Of a DNA stretch of 64,000 nt, positions 27,970-37,209 are shown piece by piece. Source of the stretch: a virus. The first letter of the stretch is position 1; the number at the start of each line of letters is the position of its first letter. Position numbers and translations under genes: made by a program. The notes below the pieces were generated by a model. That model did not search any database, had not been told where the DNA came from, and saw only the letters and a list, made by a program, of their open reading frames with translations. The DNA lies in the IMG/VR virus record IMGVR_UViG_3300042988_001700, positions 1-64,000 of that record. One strand, 5' to 3'.

Positions 27970-30180
27970 TTACCCTTGTGGGGTTTGGGATTGGGTTTGT
28001 AATCCGCTCGGAAGTGAGCGCGGTTCTATATTCGGATTCGAATCTTGTGCACTAATATCGCTCGGGTTTCCGCCTTCTACTGGATACCCTTGGCCCGGAG
28101 AAGGGTTTCCTGCCGGGGGAACAGATTGCGGTTGCTCTTGTGGCTGACCCTGGCCGCCACTAGTCCCCATTGTCTGAACAGGGGCGGGAGGAGGAGGGTT
28201 CTTTGCTGCCTCTAACTGTTTATCCAATTGAATATCCTGTAGCTGAAGTCCTTTTAACTTAACGGTCATTTCATATTCGGCAACCTTTGCTTGAACTATC
28301 TTTGCTTCAATTTCGGTCATCTGTAATTCAAGTTCTTTTTCACCAATAGCTTCCAATGCTTGAATATTTTCTTCGTCAAACGAAGACATCCTCTTTGCCG
28401 CTTCCATTACCATGTACTGAAGTGTTGCCGGTTTATTTGACGGGATATTCTTCATGAATTTGCTGATAGAATCGAGTTCCTCAAGCTTCTGCGTCGGGCT
28501 TTGTTGCTGTTCCGAAATAATTACTTTGTGGCGAATTCTTTTGAGTTCTCGGACATCGTTCTTAATCGCCATGCGGCCATCAGCAAGGGTAATCGGCTCA
28601 TTAAGTGTTACTGACTCTTTCCCCTGATTAAACGTGAATTTACGGGGAAGCGATTCGTTTGAGTACGTATTTGCGCTCTGCATGAAATACGCTTCGTATA
28701 CTTCGTTCCAGAAGATCCTGAGACCGTAATGGATAGTATATAGCTGTTGGTCTGACTGAATCTTAAGCAGCTCGAATAGCTTTCCTGATTCCGAAGCGCC
28801 CGTCTGAAACCCTCTTTGTGCAGGAGTTACCTTGCTTATATGGGGTAGCAAAACATCGACAATGTGGTTTAAATGCTGATACACTTCGCTCGGGAAATCT
28901 GATTTTCTAACGGGGGCTGAAACTGTTTTTCCTTCATCAGATATAAGCCCTGGTCTTACCTCAAAGTTTTCGGTCGGATCGTTTCTCTTTTCGAGAAAGC
29001 GTTTGTATTCCTTGTCGTCCACGAACCCTGACCGGTCAACCAATTGCGCTCCGCCACCTCCTTCTGTCTGTATTTTGTACGTTATAAGGCTTTCGTGATA
29101 GTTTATATTGGTTTGGACATCTTTGATAGAATCAACAATTGAATGAGATTCGCCATTTGCGCGGCTTGCTGACCACCAGAAGAACGGAAGCCGACCGATC
29201 TGTATCTCGGTCCTCCCATCCGCAAGAAGATAGAAATTGCTTATTGTTGGAGAAACGGCTTTGACATAACAAACTTTGTCTGGTCGTTTTTCGGTGTATA
29301 CGTGATCTGGTCTCCACGTAGGATGATACTGGTTGAGCCATGCCGGTTTATCTATATCCTCAATGTCATCAGGTATAATAACTTTGCCGGTTTCTGTCAA
29401 AGCGAATTCGACATCCTTCATCTCGTCTATCACCGAATACTCTTCTATAACCCTGTGCAGCGAACCCCATTTCCCTCCGTCGTGTTCGTTCACGTATGGA
29501 GTTACGCTACTATATGACCCGTATGTATCGCTCTTGTCTTTGTGGAGCGCAATCTCAAGTTTTATCAAATCAGCCTTGTCTTTGTACAGGTCCATTAACT
29601 CTTCATCTGAATACCAAGATTCCTGCCAACACTTACGGCAGCTCTTTGATCCCCAATCTTTCCAATACGGGGTAGCCATCACTGTTCCGGGAAGACAATT
29701 CTTGAATCCTATATTCCCCAACTCGTCGTATTCGTCGGAAATTACCATTTTCATGACTGATTCATGGATTAATCCACCAGTGACCGTTTGAAGGTACGTA
29801 CTATTCCAATCCATGATCTCTTTGTCGGAATACATTGCCTTTTTAATGGAATGCGTCAGACTTGTAATCTCTTCGTTAACCGGATAAAATTCAGGATCAA
29901 AAGGAATCTGCATGATTCCACCAGCGATTGTATCGACAATTGGCTTGATAAAATTATAGGTTAGCATCTGACGGTTCTGATTCAGCATGTAGGCAACGGC
30001 GCTATCAGGCCATTGTCCAAGCCCTAATTCTGGATCGTGCGCCCAATAGAAACGCCAATTTTCAATTTCTCGCCTGAATTTTCTTGTGTAATAGTCTTTT
30101 GCATTGCGCCAACCGTCAAGAATGCTGACGCAACTCTCGTTTGGTTTTGGCTTTAAAATGTCATGTCCTATAGTGATCAA
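27970..30180 (-). CDS. Portal protein
   Basis: A 736-residue protein with the layout of P22-type portals. NQNRQMLTYNFIKPIVDT near residue 60 and IGRLPFFWWSASR, then ESHSIVDSIKDVQTNINYHES in the middle, are typical of this family. A long C-terminal helical barrel and a Pro/Gln/Gly-rich tail follow. The start is probably TTG at 30180, overlapping the upstream stop as TTGA, with no ATG for many codons. It forms the dodecameric ring through which DNA is packaged and ejected. Confidence 0.85.
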   Translation of the reverse strand: MITIGHDILKPKPNESCVSILDGWRNAKDYYTRKFRREIENWRFYWAHDPELGLGQWPDSAVAYMLNQNRQMLTYNFIKPIVDTIAGGIMQIPFDPEFYPVNEEITSLTHSIKKAMYSDKEIMDWNSTYLQTVTGGLIHESVMKMVISDEYDELGNIGFKNCLPGTVMATPYWKDWGSKSCRKCWQESWYSDEELMDLYKDKADLIKLEIALHKDKSDTYGSYSSVTPYVNEHDGGKWGSLHRVIEEYSVIDEMKDVEFALTETGKVIIPDDIEDIDKPAWLNQYHPTWRPDHVYTEKRPDKVCYVKAVSPTISNFYLLADGRTEIQIGRLPFFWWSASRANGESHSIVDSIKDVQTNINYHESLITYKIQTEGGGGAQLVDRSGFVDDKEYKRFLEKRNDPTENFEVRPGLISDEGKTVSAPVRKSDFPSEVYQHLNHIVDVLLPHISKVTPAQRGFQTGASESGKLFELLKIQSDQQLYTIHYGLRIFWNEVYEAYFMQSANTYSNESLPRKFTFNQGKESVTLNEPITLADGRMAIKNDVRELKRIRHKVIISEQQQSPTQKLEELDSISKFMKNIPSNKPATLQYMVMEAAKRMSSFDEENIQALEAIGEKELELQMTEIEAKIVQAKVAEYEMTVKLKGLQLQDIQLDKQLEAAKNPPPPAPVQTMGTSGGQGQPQEQPQSVPPAGNPSPGQGYPVEGGNPSDISAQDSNPNIEPRSLPSGLQTQSQTPQG

Positions 30181-30428
30181 ATATCCAACCTCGCCACTGC
30201 TTCGGTATATACTGTTCGTGACTTCGGAATATCCCTCGAAACAATTCCGCTTGCATCAACAGTATGCCGATATGTGATATTGCATAGGTGACATCTGTGC
30301 TTGCTTATGTTCGGGACATCAATCTGGATCTCTCCAAGATATTGATTGCACACTCTCCCGCCTGGTCGCGATTTTCCCTTTCTTGTTTTACTATCACACT
30401 TGATCTCGTAAAATTTGTTTTTTTCCAT
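30177..30428 (-). CDS. Small zinc-ribbon protein, Com-like
   Basis: An 83-residue protein with four conserved-looking cysteines (EIKCDS, RVCNQYLGE, HRCHLCNIT), in the C...CNxxLGE...CxxC arrangement of Mu Com-like ribbons. Com proteins are translational activators. Here the gene overlaps the TTG start of the portal gene, so a role in switching on portal translation is possible. The ribosome site GGAGA lies in a small TCTCC/GGAGA hairpin that could hide it. The function is inferred. Confidence 0.6.
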   Translation of the reverse strand: MEKNKFYEIKCDSKTRKGKSRPGGRVCNQYLGEIQIDVPNISKHRCHLCNITYRHTVDASGIVSRDIPKSRTVYTEAVARLDI

Positions 30429-30530
30429 ACAGAAAAATCTCCAAGGAGAAAACGCTATTCACCTCAAATATACATATAAGTATACTTAAAAAAAATTATA
30501 AAAGCAAAAAAAAATGAATTAAATTTCTAC

Positions 30531-32009
30531 CTATTGAATTTGTATGTTATTGAAGATACACGATATTGTGTCATTCTCGGATTTCGCATTATTGAGAATG
30601 CTTAAGAATTCGTTGTCTTGCATCAAATTTTTGAACAGAATGCTTTGCTGCGCCGGAAGAGAGTCGATGAATCTTCTCCTGTATTTTCCAAGGTGAATAC
30701 CATGTTCTGACCACAAGTTAACCTGTGAATTCTGTATTTGAAGACCACTTTTCAAAACAATTCTAAGCAACATCTCTTCGTCGTAGGTTTTTGATATCTC
30801 TTGTGTTTCTGATAATACATTTAATTCTTCTCTTCTTGCATCTTGCGTCGCTTCCCACCAGTCTTTTGTTATAAAATGGACCCCGATCATTCGATTGTCT
30901 ATCACGTAATTGTTATAGCACTTAAGACCAAATTTATTCATACAGTCTACGTGCTGCTCGACAAACCCCGGCTCCTCACGCATAAAAAGAATGTCGATAT
31001 CGGTTAAAAGAGCATAATCATACTTCTCAAGGCAGTCGGAACTGTAATATAGGAAGCGCACTGCTGGTGCCTTATCATTATTCATTCCGGATATGTCGAA
31101 TGTCTTAACATCGTATTCTGGGTATGCCTTTTTGGCACAATATTCAAACATTTTGACATAACTTTTCATTTTTTCATCATAGAAAGCAGCTATACATACC
31201 TTTTTTGCCATCTGTTTTTCTGGATATATGTCTTTAAGCATAATTTTATACCGTTCTTGCTTACTCGGAATGCGCCAGTCGGGGTGACTTGTGCAAAAAC
31301 CTTTTGGAATCCTATGCTTTTTTAAATATTCTTCATAAAAAAACCCTGTGTTTTCATTACGACACCCCTCGAAGTCATCAGAAATGCAATTGGTATCAAT
31401 ATGTGACCCCTCAAGTGTTCCAGTGTGCTGTATGAAAGATGGCGAACACACAAGTATAGGAATATTTGATTTTCCGACAAGTTCACAAACCGAATAATCC
31501 CATCCATTCCTTGATTTTATTTGTGCAATAGAAGGAACGATTATCTTTTCCCAGATATTTCTTGATATTAGCATCCCAAGACCACCAAGAATATGCTTAA
31601 AATTCAATCCAAGATAATATGATTTAACAGAAGGGTATGTTTGTAGATTGCACAATCCAATTAGGTTAGAAGATATGTCGATTGAAGATATAATGTTATT
31701 TGTATTACTCCACCACCACGGCCTGAACTCACAATCGGAGTCTATCACAACGACAGAACTGGCACCAAATTCAGAAAACGCTCTCGATATTGCGTTTATG
31801 TTGTTTAAATCAACACCAAGGTGCGATTCGCCTTCAACGAATACCGATTCTGGTATCCTGCTTGTTATCTTTTTAACGAGAACGACATCGTTAGAGCAAT
31901 CGTCAAAAACAATCAACCGCTCTGGTCTTGGACTGGATTTAAGATAGCTATCTATGGTCTTTTCGAGAAGCACTTCGCGATTGTGTGTGGTCATTATCGC
32001 TATATTCAA
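30531..32009 (-). CDS. Two-domain glycosyltransferase
   Basis: A 492-residue protein. Residues 1-230 are GT2-like (IAIMTTHNRE, LIVFDDCSND, VVVIDSDCEF). A linker at about 232-257 (HPDWRIPSKQERYKIML) is shared with the next protein. Residues 270-492 form a second GT-A domain with YDYALLTDIDILFM as DxD. The start is probably TTG at 32009 (TTGA overlap), since the first ATG would cut into the first beta strand. This bifunctional enzyme ends the cassette. Donor and acceptor are unknown. Confidence 0.75.
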   Translation of the reverse strand: MNIAIMTTHNREVLLEKTIDSYLKSSPRPERLIVFDDCSNDVVLVKKITSRIPESVFVEGESHLGVDLNNINAISRAFSEFGASSVVVIDSDCEFRPWWWSNTNNIISSIDISSNLIGLCNLQTYPSVKSYYLGLNFKHILGGLGMLISRNIWEKIIVPSIAQIKSRNGWDYSVCELVGKSNIPILVCSPSFIQHTGTLEGSHIDTNCISDDFEGCRNENTGFFYEEYLKKHRIPKGFCTSHPDWRIPSKQERYKIMLKDIYPEKQMAKKVCIAAFYDEKMKSYVKMFEYCAKKAYPEYDVKTFDISGMNNDKAPAVRFLYYSSDCLEKYDYALLTDIDILFMREEPGFVEQHVDCMNKFGLKCYNNYVIDNRMIGVHFITKDWWEATQDARREELNVLSETQEISKTYDEEMLLRIVLKSGLQIQNSQVNLWSEHGIHLGKYRRRFIDSLPAQQSILFKNLMQDNEFLSILNNAKSENDTISCIFNNIQIQ

Positions 32010-32932
32010 AGCCCAGCCTCTTCGAGCATCGCCCTATATCTTGATTGTTTGCTTGGAATTTTCCAATCAGGATGTATTGGACCGTAATCAACAGGAATTC
32101 TGTATTTTGCCAACAGTTCTTTCCCTACTCTTGCAAGTCCAATCCCTGAAACATCACCAAACGATACGCCGTATTCCTCAAGTTTTTTGCCAAACAATTT
32201 TTTGAACATCAAATAATCACCGGTTATCTTAATAGGAGCCTGAGAGGCTTTTAATGACTCTATTAAAAAGCAATCTTTTTCTTTTTTGCTTGCCAACCAT
32301 CTTTCAAACACTTCTTTCCCATTGGAATAATCCTGTTCGGCATAGTTGTATACCGAATCTTTAGCCGACAACCCAAAGGCATGGTGCCGGTGTTCGACTA
32401 TCACATCGGGAAGATAGGTTAAGATGTTTGTTTCGAATCCTATACTTACAAGCCAATTGTCTACCCAGCTATGCTTGTATTCTGGTGGAAAAAAATATCC
32501 CAATCCCCGAACTACTGAGCCAGAACACATCGTCGCAGTTGGCAAGTTTTCTGTTTTTCCGTAAGCTATTGCGAATCCATTATTTTTTCTCGTTATGGCA
32601 TCGATCATCTTCATATCCCATCCCTGGGTGATAAAAACATGATCGTCATTTACTTCAGAATAAAAATCAGCATCAAATAATAGGTCGGTTGAAAGATAGT
32701 TGAGCACTTCGACCATGCACCGGTCTTTACCATATACAATGTCAACACAACTCATTCCAGAAAGGTCAATCTTTTTGTACGACTCCACCATTGGATCATT
32801 CTCATAAACGTATGCCACCAAGAAAGAATTGGCTCCCTCTTTGGTTTCAACGAACGATTTCGCCATACGAAGAAATATCTCCGGGCGAGACCTGGAAGAA
32901 CACATGGTAATCAAAGTCATTTTATTTTTCAT
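32006..32932 (-). CDS. Glycosyltransferase-like protein
   Basis: A 308-residue protein starting MKNKMTLITMCSS. It shares a pattern with the gene at 37187-37945: MCSSRSRPE, YENDP...SYKK, RCMVEVLNY and NDDHVFITQGWD (acidic metal site). It ends with the HPDWKIPSKQSRYRAML module also found inside the 492-residue enzyme. It overlaps the upstream radical SAM gene. It is likely GT-A type sugar transfer, but no CAZy family could be assigned by eye. Confidence 0.65.
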   Translation of the reverse strand: MKNKMTLITMCSSRSRPEIFLRMAKSFVETKEGANSFLVAYVYENDPMVESYKKIDLSGMSCVDIVYGKDRCMVEVLNYLSTDLLFDADFYSEVNDDHVFITQGWDMKMIDAITRKNNGFAIAYGKTENLPTATMCSGSVVRGLGYFFPPEYKHSWVDNWLVSIGFETNILTYLPDVIVEHRHHAFGLSAKDSVYNYAEQDYSNGKEVFERWLASKKEKDCFLIESLKASQAPIKITGDYLMFKKLFGKKLEEYGVSFGDVSGIGLARVGKELLAKYRIPVDYGPIHPDWKIPSKQSRYRAMLEEAGL

Positions 32933-33764
32933 AGATTTCAACGCTGCACCTTCCAGTAACAAGATCAGGAGAAAGTTTTTCTTTCAAATCGCATGGGTTG
33001 CACAGACCGTAATTTGAGCATTTTCTGAAGCTATCATCAATATCCAAATACTTATCAGTAACACTCGCTATGCTTCTTTCATCTGAATAAAGATCGCGGT
33101 GACACACATAAATATTCCCCTCCGGCCCAATAAGCAGTTCGCTTGTCCTGCACATGCAATCTTTTTTGTTTCCATTCAATGCGCTGTAATACTTGTAGTT
33201 TCCATAAAGGCGGTCTCTATAATACCCAAGGAAGTCACGAACGAAAAAATACACTCCGACCCGCCTACAGATCTCGGTCATCATGACGTTTGCAGAAAGA
33301 TTCTCCGGATGGTTAAGCCCGAATATTCCAACACTATACCCTGCGGCCATAAGATCGCATGCGGTTTGCGCGATAACGGTCGCTTCCATAGACTTCACAT
33401 GGTAACTCATTCTTATAGATTTATACTCTGGTCCCTTCTTTGTGAATTTGTTCACAGGTGCATTTTTAATGAATTCACGTACATCGAATTGGCCATTCGT
33501 CAAAAGGTCTATGGTTGTTCCTTCTTTAATCCCATTTACTATTTCATAAAATCCATCGTGAATGGTTGGCTCTCCTCCGCCAAGAGTAATTGGTAATCCA
33601 TTGGTATTGATTTTGTTCAATGACGATATCCACTCTTTTGCGGATAGTTCGTCTCGCGCTCTTGTTACCCCTGAATAGGAATTGACACAATACTTACACG
33701 AAAGATTACATCGTAGTGTTAGGTACGCTTCGATATACGAATAGCTTCTTGGAATTAATATCAT
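32922..33764 (-). CDS. Radical SAM enzyme
   Basis: A 280-residue enzyme. ATG 33764 overlaps the upstream stop (ATGA). TLRCNLSCKYC near residue 20 is the CxxxCxxC that binds the [4Fe-4S] cluster and S-adenosylmethionine, followed by the GGGEPT motif. The C-terminal part has several Cys (CMCRTSELLIGPEGNIYVCH, then CSNYGLCNPCD), as in SPASM-type auxiliary cluster domains. Such enzymes modify peptides or sugars by radical chemistry. Its place in the glycan cassette favours sugar or peptide modification. The substrate is unknown. Confidence 0.85.
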   Translation of the reverse strand: MILIPRSYSYIEAYLTLRCNLSCKYCVNSYSGVTRARDELSAKEWISSLNKINTNGLPITLGGGEPTIHDGFYEIVNGIKEGTTIDLLTNGQFDVREFIKNAPVNKFTKKGPEYKSIRMSYHVKSMEATVIAQTACDLMAAGYSVGIFGLNHPENLSANVMMTEICRRVGVYFFVRDFLGYYRDRLYGNYKYYSALNGNKKDCMCRTSELLIGPEGNIYVCHRDLYSDERSIASVTDKYLDIDDSFRKCSNYGLCNPCDLKEKLSPDLVTGRCSVEIYEK

Positions 33765-35017
33765 TTCATGAACCTCCTGACTATTTCTTCTGCCTTGTTG
33801 ATTAGGATTTCTTGTTTTTCCATGCCTATGGGGGAAGGAATAACGAAGCCCGGGGAAGGGTTGTTGAAATATTCTTTCCACAAGTCCTTGTCGTACACGC
33901 CCGATTTTACCAGATCGAAATAATACTTTGTGTCAGGCTCCGGGAATAAAACATTAACGTATGGAATTGCTATCTTAAGTTTTTCAATCTTTTCAGGCAA
34001 AGAATCGATATAATCTTTGGTCTCAACTGGTGTGCCTATGATGAAATAGGAAACAATTTCTATTTCGTTGTCATTCATAACGCGACAGAAGTCTTCGATA
34101 TCTTTTACTGTCTGATTTTTCCCCATCCATTTCAAACAACGGTTATCAAGAGACTCTATTCCAACATGAATTCGTTTCATCCCAAGTCTTTTCATTCTCG
34201 GGACCAGAGAATAATCAAATTTTACTTGGCCGCGAATGCTCCACTCTGTGTTTATTCCTCTATTCTCAATTTCGTCAAGGAAGCCAACAACGTGAGACCG
34301 CCTTATGTTGAAATTGTCGTCCATGATATGAATGGATTCGGCACCAAGCGTAAGCATAGACTGTATTTCGTGCGCTATCGTGTTTGGGTTCTTCCACTGA
34401 ACAGTTTTTCCTTGGACTGTACAGAACGTGCACTTATTTGGACACCCAACGCTGCTAAACATTGACATGCGCCTGGACGATTCGAACAAAACTTTACCAG
34501 AATAGAAATATTTCTCGTAATCAATGAGGCTTCGGTTGGGGAATTTTATGTCATTAATGTTTGTGGTGCAATGTACGACAACACCTCTTTGGGGATCTTC
34601 TATCCAAGCAGCAAAGTCATTGTCTGCCAAACCACCGACGAAAACAGCATCGGCACCACGTTTAATTATATCATCATGATAAACAGTACAGTGTGGACCG
34701 CCAACAACTATGTATTCGGCCTTTATTTTGGGCATAATTGAATATAGGGCAAAAGAACGCCTAGATACAGCGCTGAATCCTACGATATCGGCCTTTTCTG
34801 CGTTTATCTTGTCGATAGTCTGCTTTATTGTCAGATTGTCGAACAGTGGATCTATGATAACAACCTCATGGCCACGAAGATTCGATGCAAGAGAAAGAAG
34901 TCCAAGGGGAATATATTTAACTGCTGCCGGTTGCACTGCCTTGGGAGTAATCCAACTTTGGTATTCTCCCTCACTCGGAAGCGTTGATAGGACTATTTTA
35001 AACTTTCTTTTCATCAT
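33761..35017 (-). CDS. B12-binding-type radical SAM enzyme
   Basis: A 418-residue enzyme starting MMKRKFKIVLSTLP. Residues 1-150 form a cobalamin-binding-like Rossmann domain (IPLGLLSLASNLRGHEVVIIDP; VGGPHCTVYHDD). Then SSVGCPNKCTFCTV gives the radical SAM CxxxCxxC, followed by ESIHIMDDNFN and MKRIHVGIESLDNR, which are typical of the B12-radical SAM class. These enzymes catalyse difficult methylations or rearrangements, some of them in glycan and natural product pathways. No strict cobalamin DxHxxG is visible, so B12 use is uncertain. Confidence 0.8.
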   Translation of the reverse strand: MMKRKFKIVLSTLPSEGEYQSWITPKAVQPAAVKYIPLGLLSLASNLRGHEVVIIDPLFDNLTIKQTIDKINAEKADIVGFSAVSRRSFALYSIMPKIKAEYIVVGGPHCTVYHDDIIKRGADAVFVGGLADNDFAAWIEDPQRGVVVHCTTNINDIKFPNRSLIDYEKYFYSGKVLFESSRRMSMFSSVGCPNKCTFCTVQGKTVQWKNPNTIAHEIQSMLTLGAESIHIMDDNFNIRRSHVVGFLDEIENRGINTEWSIRGQVKFDYSLVPRMKRLGMKRIHVGIESLDNRCLKWMGKNQTVKDIEDFCRVMNDNEIEIVSYFIIGTPVETKDYIDSLPEKIEKLKIAIPYVNVLFPEPDTKYYFDLVKSGVYDKDLWKEYFNNPSPGFVIPSPIGMEKQEILINKAEEIVRRFMK

Positions 35018-35018
35018 T

Positions 35019-35552
35019 TTAACACTCAAGATCGTATAGTCCGCGATAATCAACTATCATCGAATTACCGTTATTGTTCCCAATAGCCTTTGCGTAATAC
35101 TTTTCGATATCCTCACATTTCCGGCACCTTGTCACACATGTATTGTCGGTATTCTGGTCAAACAGATCGGAAAAATCCTGAAGATGTTGGATGCCCGGGT
35201 CGAATGGTTTGTTGTCCCCAACGATCGCCCGGATAATAACGCATGGGTTGTATCTGCCATGGGACAACTCAAATATCTTGTCCATGTGATTTATTATTTG
35301 GTCGGATGCAAGCAGCATAAAGTCATGCCGCTCGAATATTAACACCGGTTTCATACCTGCCATCGACAAACCAGTTGCCATTCCAGCCATAAGCGCCTCA
35401 GCAACAGGCATTTCAATTATCTGTACCGTTGACACCCCTGCCATGGTCCCATAGCATCTTGACCCGTTCTTGAGATTATATCCTATGAATACTCTCTTAG
35501 GATCGGTTGCCAGTTCAAGCATTTGCTTGTGCAGCGCTTCTTTGTACTTCAT
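35019..35552 (-). CDS. Thiamine-diphosphate enzyme, E1-beta/pyrimidine-domain subunit
   Basis: A 177-residue protein that aligns in pattern with the pyrimidine-binding domain of E1-beta and transketolase proteins: QIIEMPVAEALMAGMATGLS has the conserved Glu that activates thiamine, followed by FMLLASDQIINHMDK. The C-terminal domain of ordinary E1-beta (about 325 residues) is missing. It overlaps the E1-alpha-like gene by one base (TAATG-style), so the two form one enzyme. It acts on an unknown keto or sugar substrate. Confidence 0.8.
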   Translation of the reverse strand: MKYKEALHKQMLELATDPKRVFIGYNLKNGSRCYGTMAGVSTVQIIEMPVAEALMAGMATGLSMAGMKPVLIFERHDFMLLASDQIINHMDKIFELSHGRYNPCVIIRAIVGDNKPFDPGIQHLQDFSDLFDQNTDNTCVTRCRKCEDIEKYYAKAIGNNNGNSMIVDYRGLYDLEC

Positions 35553-36166
35553 TACATGTGCCTTTCATTGGTTCCGTAAGCTGGTACGAATTTACCGGTT
35601 TGACAGTGCGGCCATTTGCGCTCGTAATAATATCGACTAACACACGATGGCCAATCTATCGTAAATTCATTAATTCTCTCTAACGCTGTGGTACAAACGC
35701 TCAAACCATTGTCTTCGATTATGAACGTGCATGGTAGTTTCCATGCTTCAACATATCTCACTGATTCATAGAAGACACCTTCGTCTTCGGCTCCATCTCC
35801 AACAAAAACATATACGTGCTCTGTTCCTCCGCGCATTTGGATTGCCTTTGCCACACCAACTGCGATAGGGCAACACCCGGCAACTATTGACGACGAAAAG
35901 AAATTGCATGAATTGTCCATAATGTGCATGCTATTACCGGCCAATATCCACCGCTCAAGAGTAACTGGATTTCCACTCTTTAGAAGGTAGTGGTAATGGC
36001 TCCTCCACGAAGAGAACACCCAATCCTGCTTTCCGATGCCCTTGAATATCTCAATTAGCTGTGTTTCGTTTCCTCCGGATAGATGAATCGGGTAAGGAAT
36101 CTTCCCGGCATGGAATAAATCAACGATATTCTGTTCAAACGCTATCAGATCCTCTTTTTTCATCAT
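35552..36166 (-). CDS. Thiamine-diphosphate enzyme, E1-alpha/pyrophosphate-domain subunit
   Basis: A 204-residue protein with the thiamine-diphosphate motif GDGAEDEGVFYESVRY ending about 30 residues later in IIEDN (GDG-x-DN). Earlier, HYHYLLKSG and SSSIVAGCCPIAVGVAKA also match E1-alpha. It is short compared with the usual 320-360 residues. With the following gene it makes a minimal two-subunit decarboxylase, ligase or transketolase. Similar pairs occur in bacterial polysaccharide clusters, where they add or move two-carbon units on sugars (family knowledge, not shown here). Confidence 0.8.
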   Translation of the reverse strand: MMKKEDLIAFEQNIVDLFHAGKIPYPIHLSGGNETQLIEIFKGIGKQDWVFSSWRSHYHYLLKSGNPVTLERWILAGNSMHIMDNSCNFFSSSIVAGCCPIAVGVAKAIQMRGGTEHVYVFVGDGAEDEGVFYESVRYVEAWKLPCTFIIEDNGLSVCTTALERINEFTIDWPSCVSRYYYERKWPHCQTGKFVPAYGTNERHM

Positions 36167-36426
36167 TTTTTAATCTTCTTTTGGTGAACAAGTTTTACTT
36201 TTGCAACAAATTTAGAATTTTTCTTCTCTTGTTTTATGAACATACGTTCGCTATAATTAGGTTTTCCGTATGTAATAACAATCTGATTCTTTCCTCTCTT
36301 TGTTGCCCGTATTCTTTGCTTTGGATTTTCTATCGGGTAACAAAACACAGTAGCGCTTCGTATTCCCGGAATCATAACAGCCTCTATTGCCTCTATAAAA
36401 TCTTTTCTTGAAAACGAATGAAACAT
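36163..36426 (-). CDS. Small basic protein, hypothetical
   Basis: An 87-residue, Lys/Arg-rich protein beginning MFHSFSRKDFIEAIEA. It overlaps the E1-alpha-like gene by ATGA. The C-terminal half is strongly basic and strand-rich. No motif was recognised. It could bind nucleic acid or an acidic partner. It is included because of tight operon packing. Confidence 0.5.
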   Translation of the reverse strand: MFHSFSRKDFIEAIEAVMIPGIRSATVFCYPIENPKQRIRATKRGKNQIVITYGKPNYSERMFIKQEKKNSKFVAKVKLVHQKKIKK

Positions 36427-36438
36427 ACTTCCCCTTTA

Positions 36439-37209
36439 TTAGATTTTAATATTTGCGCAAGAAGCTGGAATCTGTTCTGGGCGAACTACGACAACTCCCT
36501 GCCATATATTTTCGCAGCCCTTAATATAATGACTTATTGAACCACTCGGTAGAGTATCCCACACATTTCTTTTCCATTCATCGATATTAACCGAAGAGTA
36601 TTCATCCTTGTCACCAATAATGCTATTAGCAATCTTCTCTGCTATGTCTTCAAAACTTCTCCTCACCATAGCGAAATGGAATATCGGGTTTATTATGTGC
36701 GCTCTTGGAATAACCGTATTGTAACGTATTCCCTGGTAATCCATGGATGAACGCACGAACACAACCGGAGTTACTTCCCCGGCACCTACTATACGATAAA
36801 ATTGGCTTTTTATATACGTGTCCATGTTAGCGCTGATAGAATTCAAGCACTGGCTATTAAACAGCACGTCCATAGCGTTTTCCCATACAGATTCGGTCCA
36901 CACTTCGTCAGAATCAACCAGCTGGACCCAATCACAACAAGGAATGTTCTTGCGTATATAATCCATCCCAACCGTATATTGTTCTGCCTGGCTACGTGTT
37001 GAAATGTCAATAACATGGATTTTGTTCATCCAATCATTTTTTTTCTTCCAATCAAGAACGACCGAAAGCGTATCGTTTCCCGGCTTTCCAGACCAACTTA
37101 TATCCGACGAAACGAAAATCATCTTATGAACATGGTGGTAATTTGACATTATGCTTGGAATGAGAAATTCGTTTCCCCTCCATATTTTATAAAGGGAGAC
37201 GAGCTTCAC
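36439..37209 (-). CDS. Glycosyltransferase-like protein
   Basis: A 256-residue protein whose start is GTG 37209 with AAGGGA upstream, inside the end of the preceding gene (23-bp overlap). The segment WVQLVDSDEVW (about residue 95) is a DxD-like acidic site typical of GT-A enzymes, and the N-terminus (VSLYKIWRGNEFL) resembles glycosyltransferase family 2/92-like starts. No transmembrane helix. It is likely sugar transfer, with moderate support. Confidence 0.6.
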   Translation of the reverse strand: MKLVSLYKIWRGNEFLIPSIMSNYHHVHKMIFVSSDISWSGKPGNDTLSVVLDWKKKNDWMNKIHVIDISTRSQAEQYTVGMDYIRKNIPCCDWVQLVDSDEVWTESVWENAMDVLFNSQCLNSISANMDTYIKSQFYRIVGAGEVTPVVFVRSSMDYQGIRYNTVIPRAHIINPIFHFAMVRRSFEDIAEKIANSIIGDKDEYSSVNIDEWKRNVWDTLPSGSISHYIKGCENIWQGVVVVRPEQIPASCANIKI

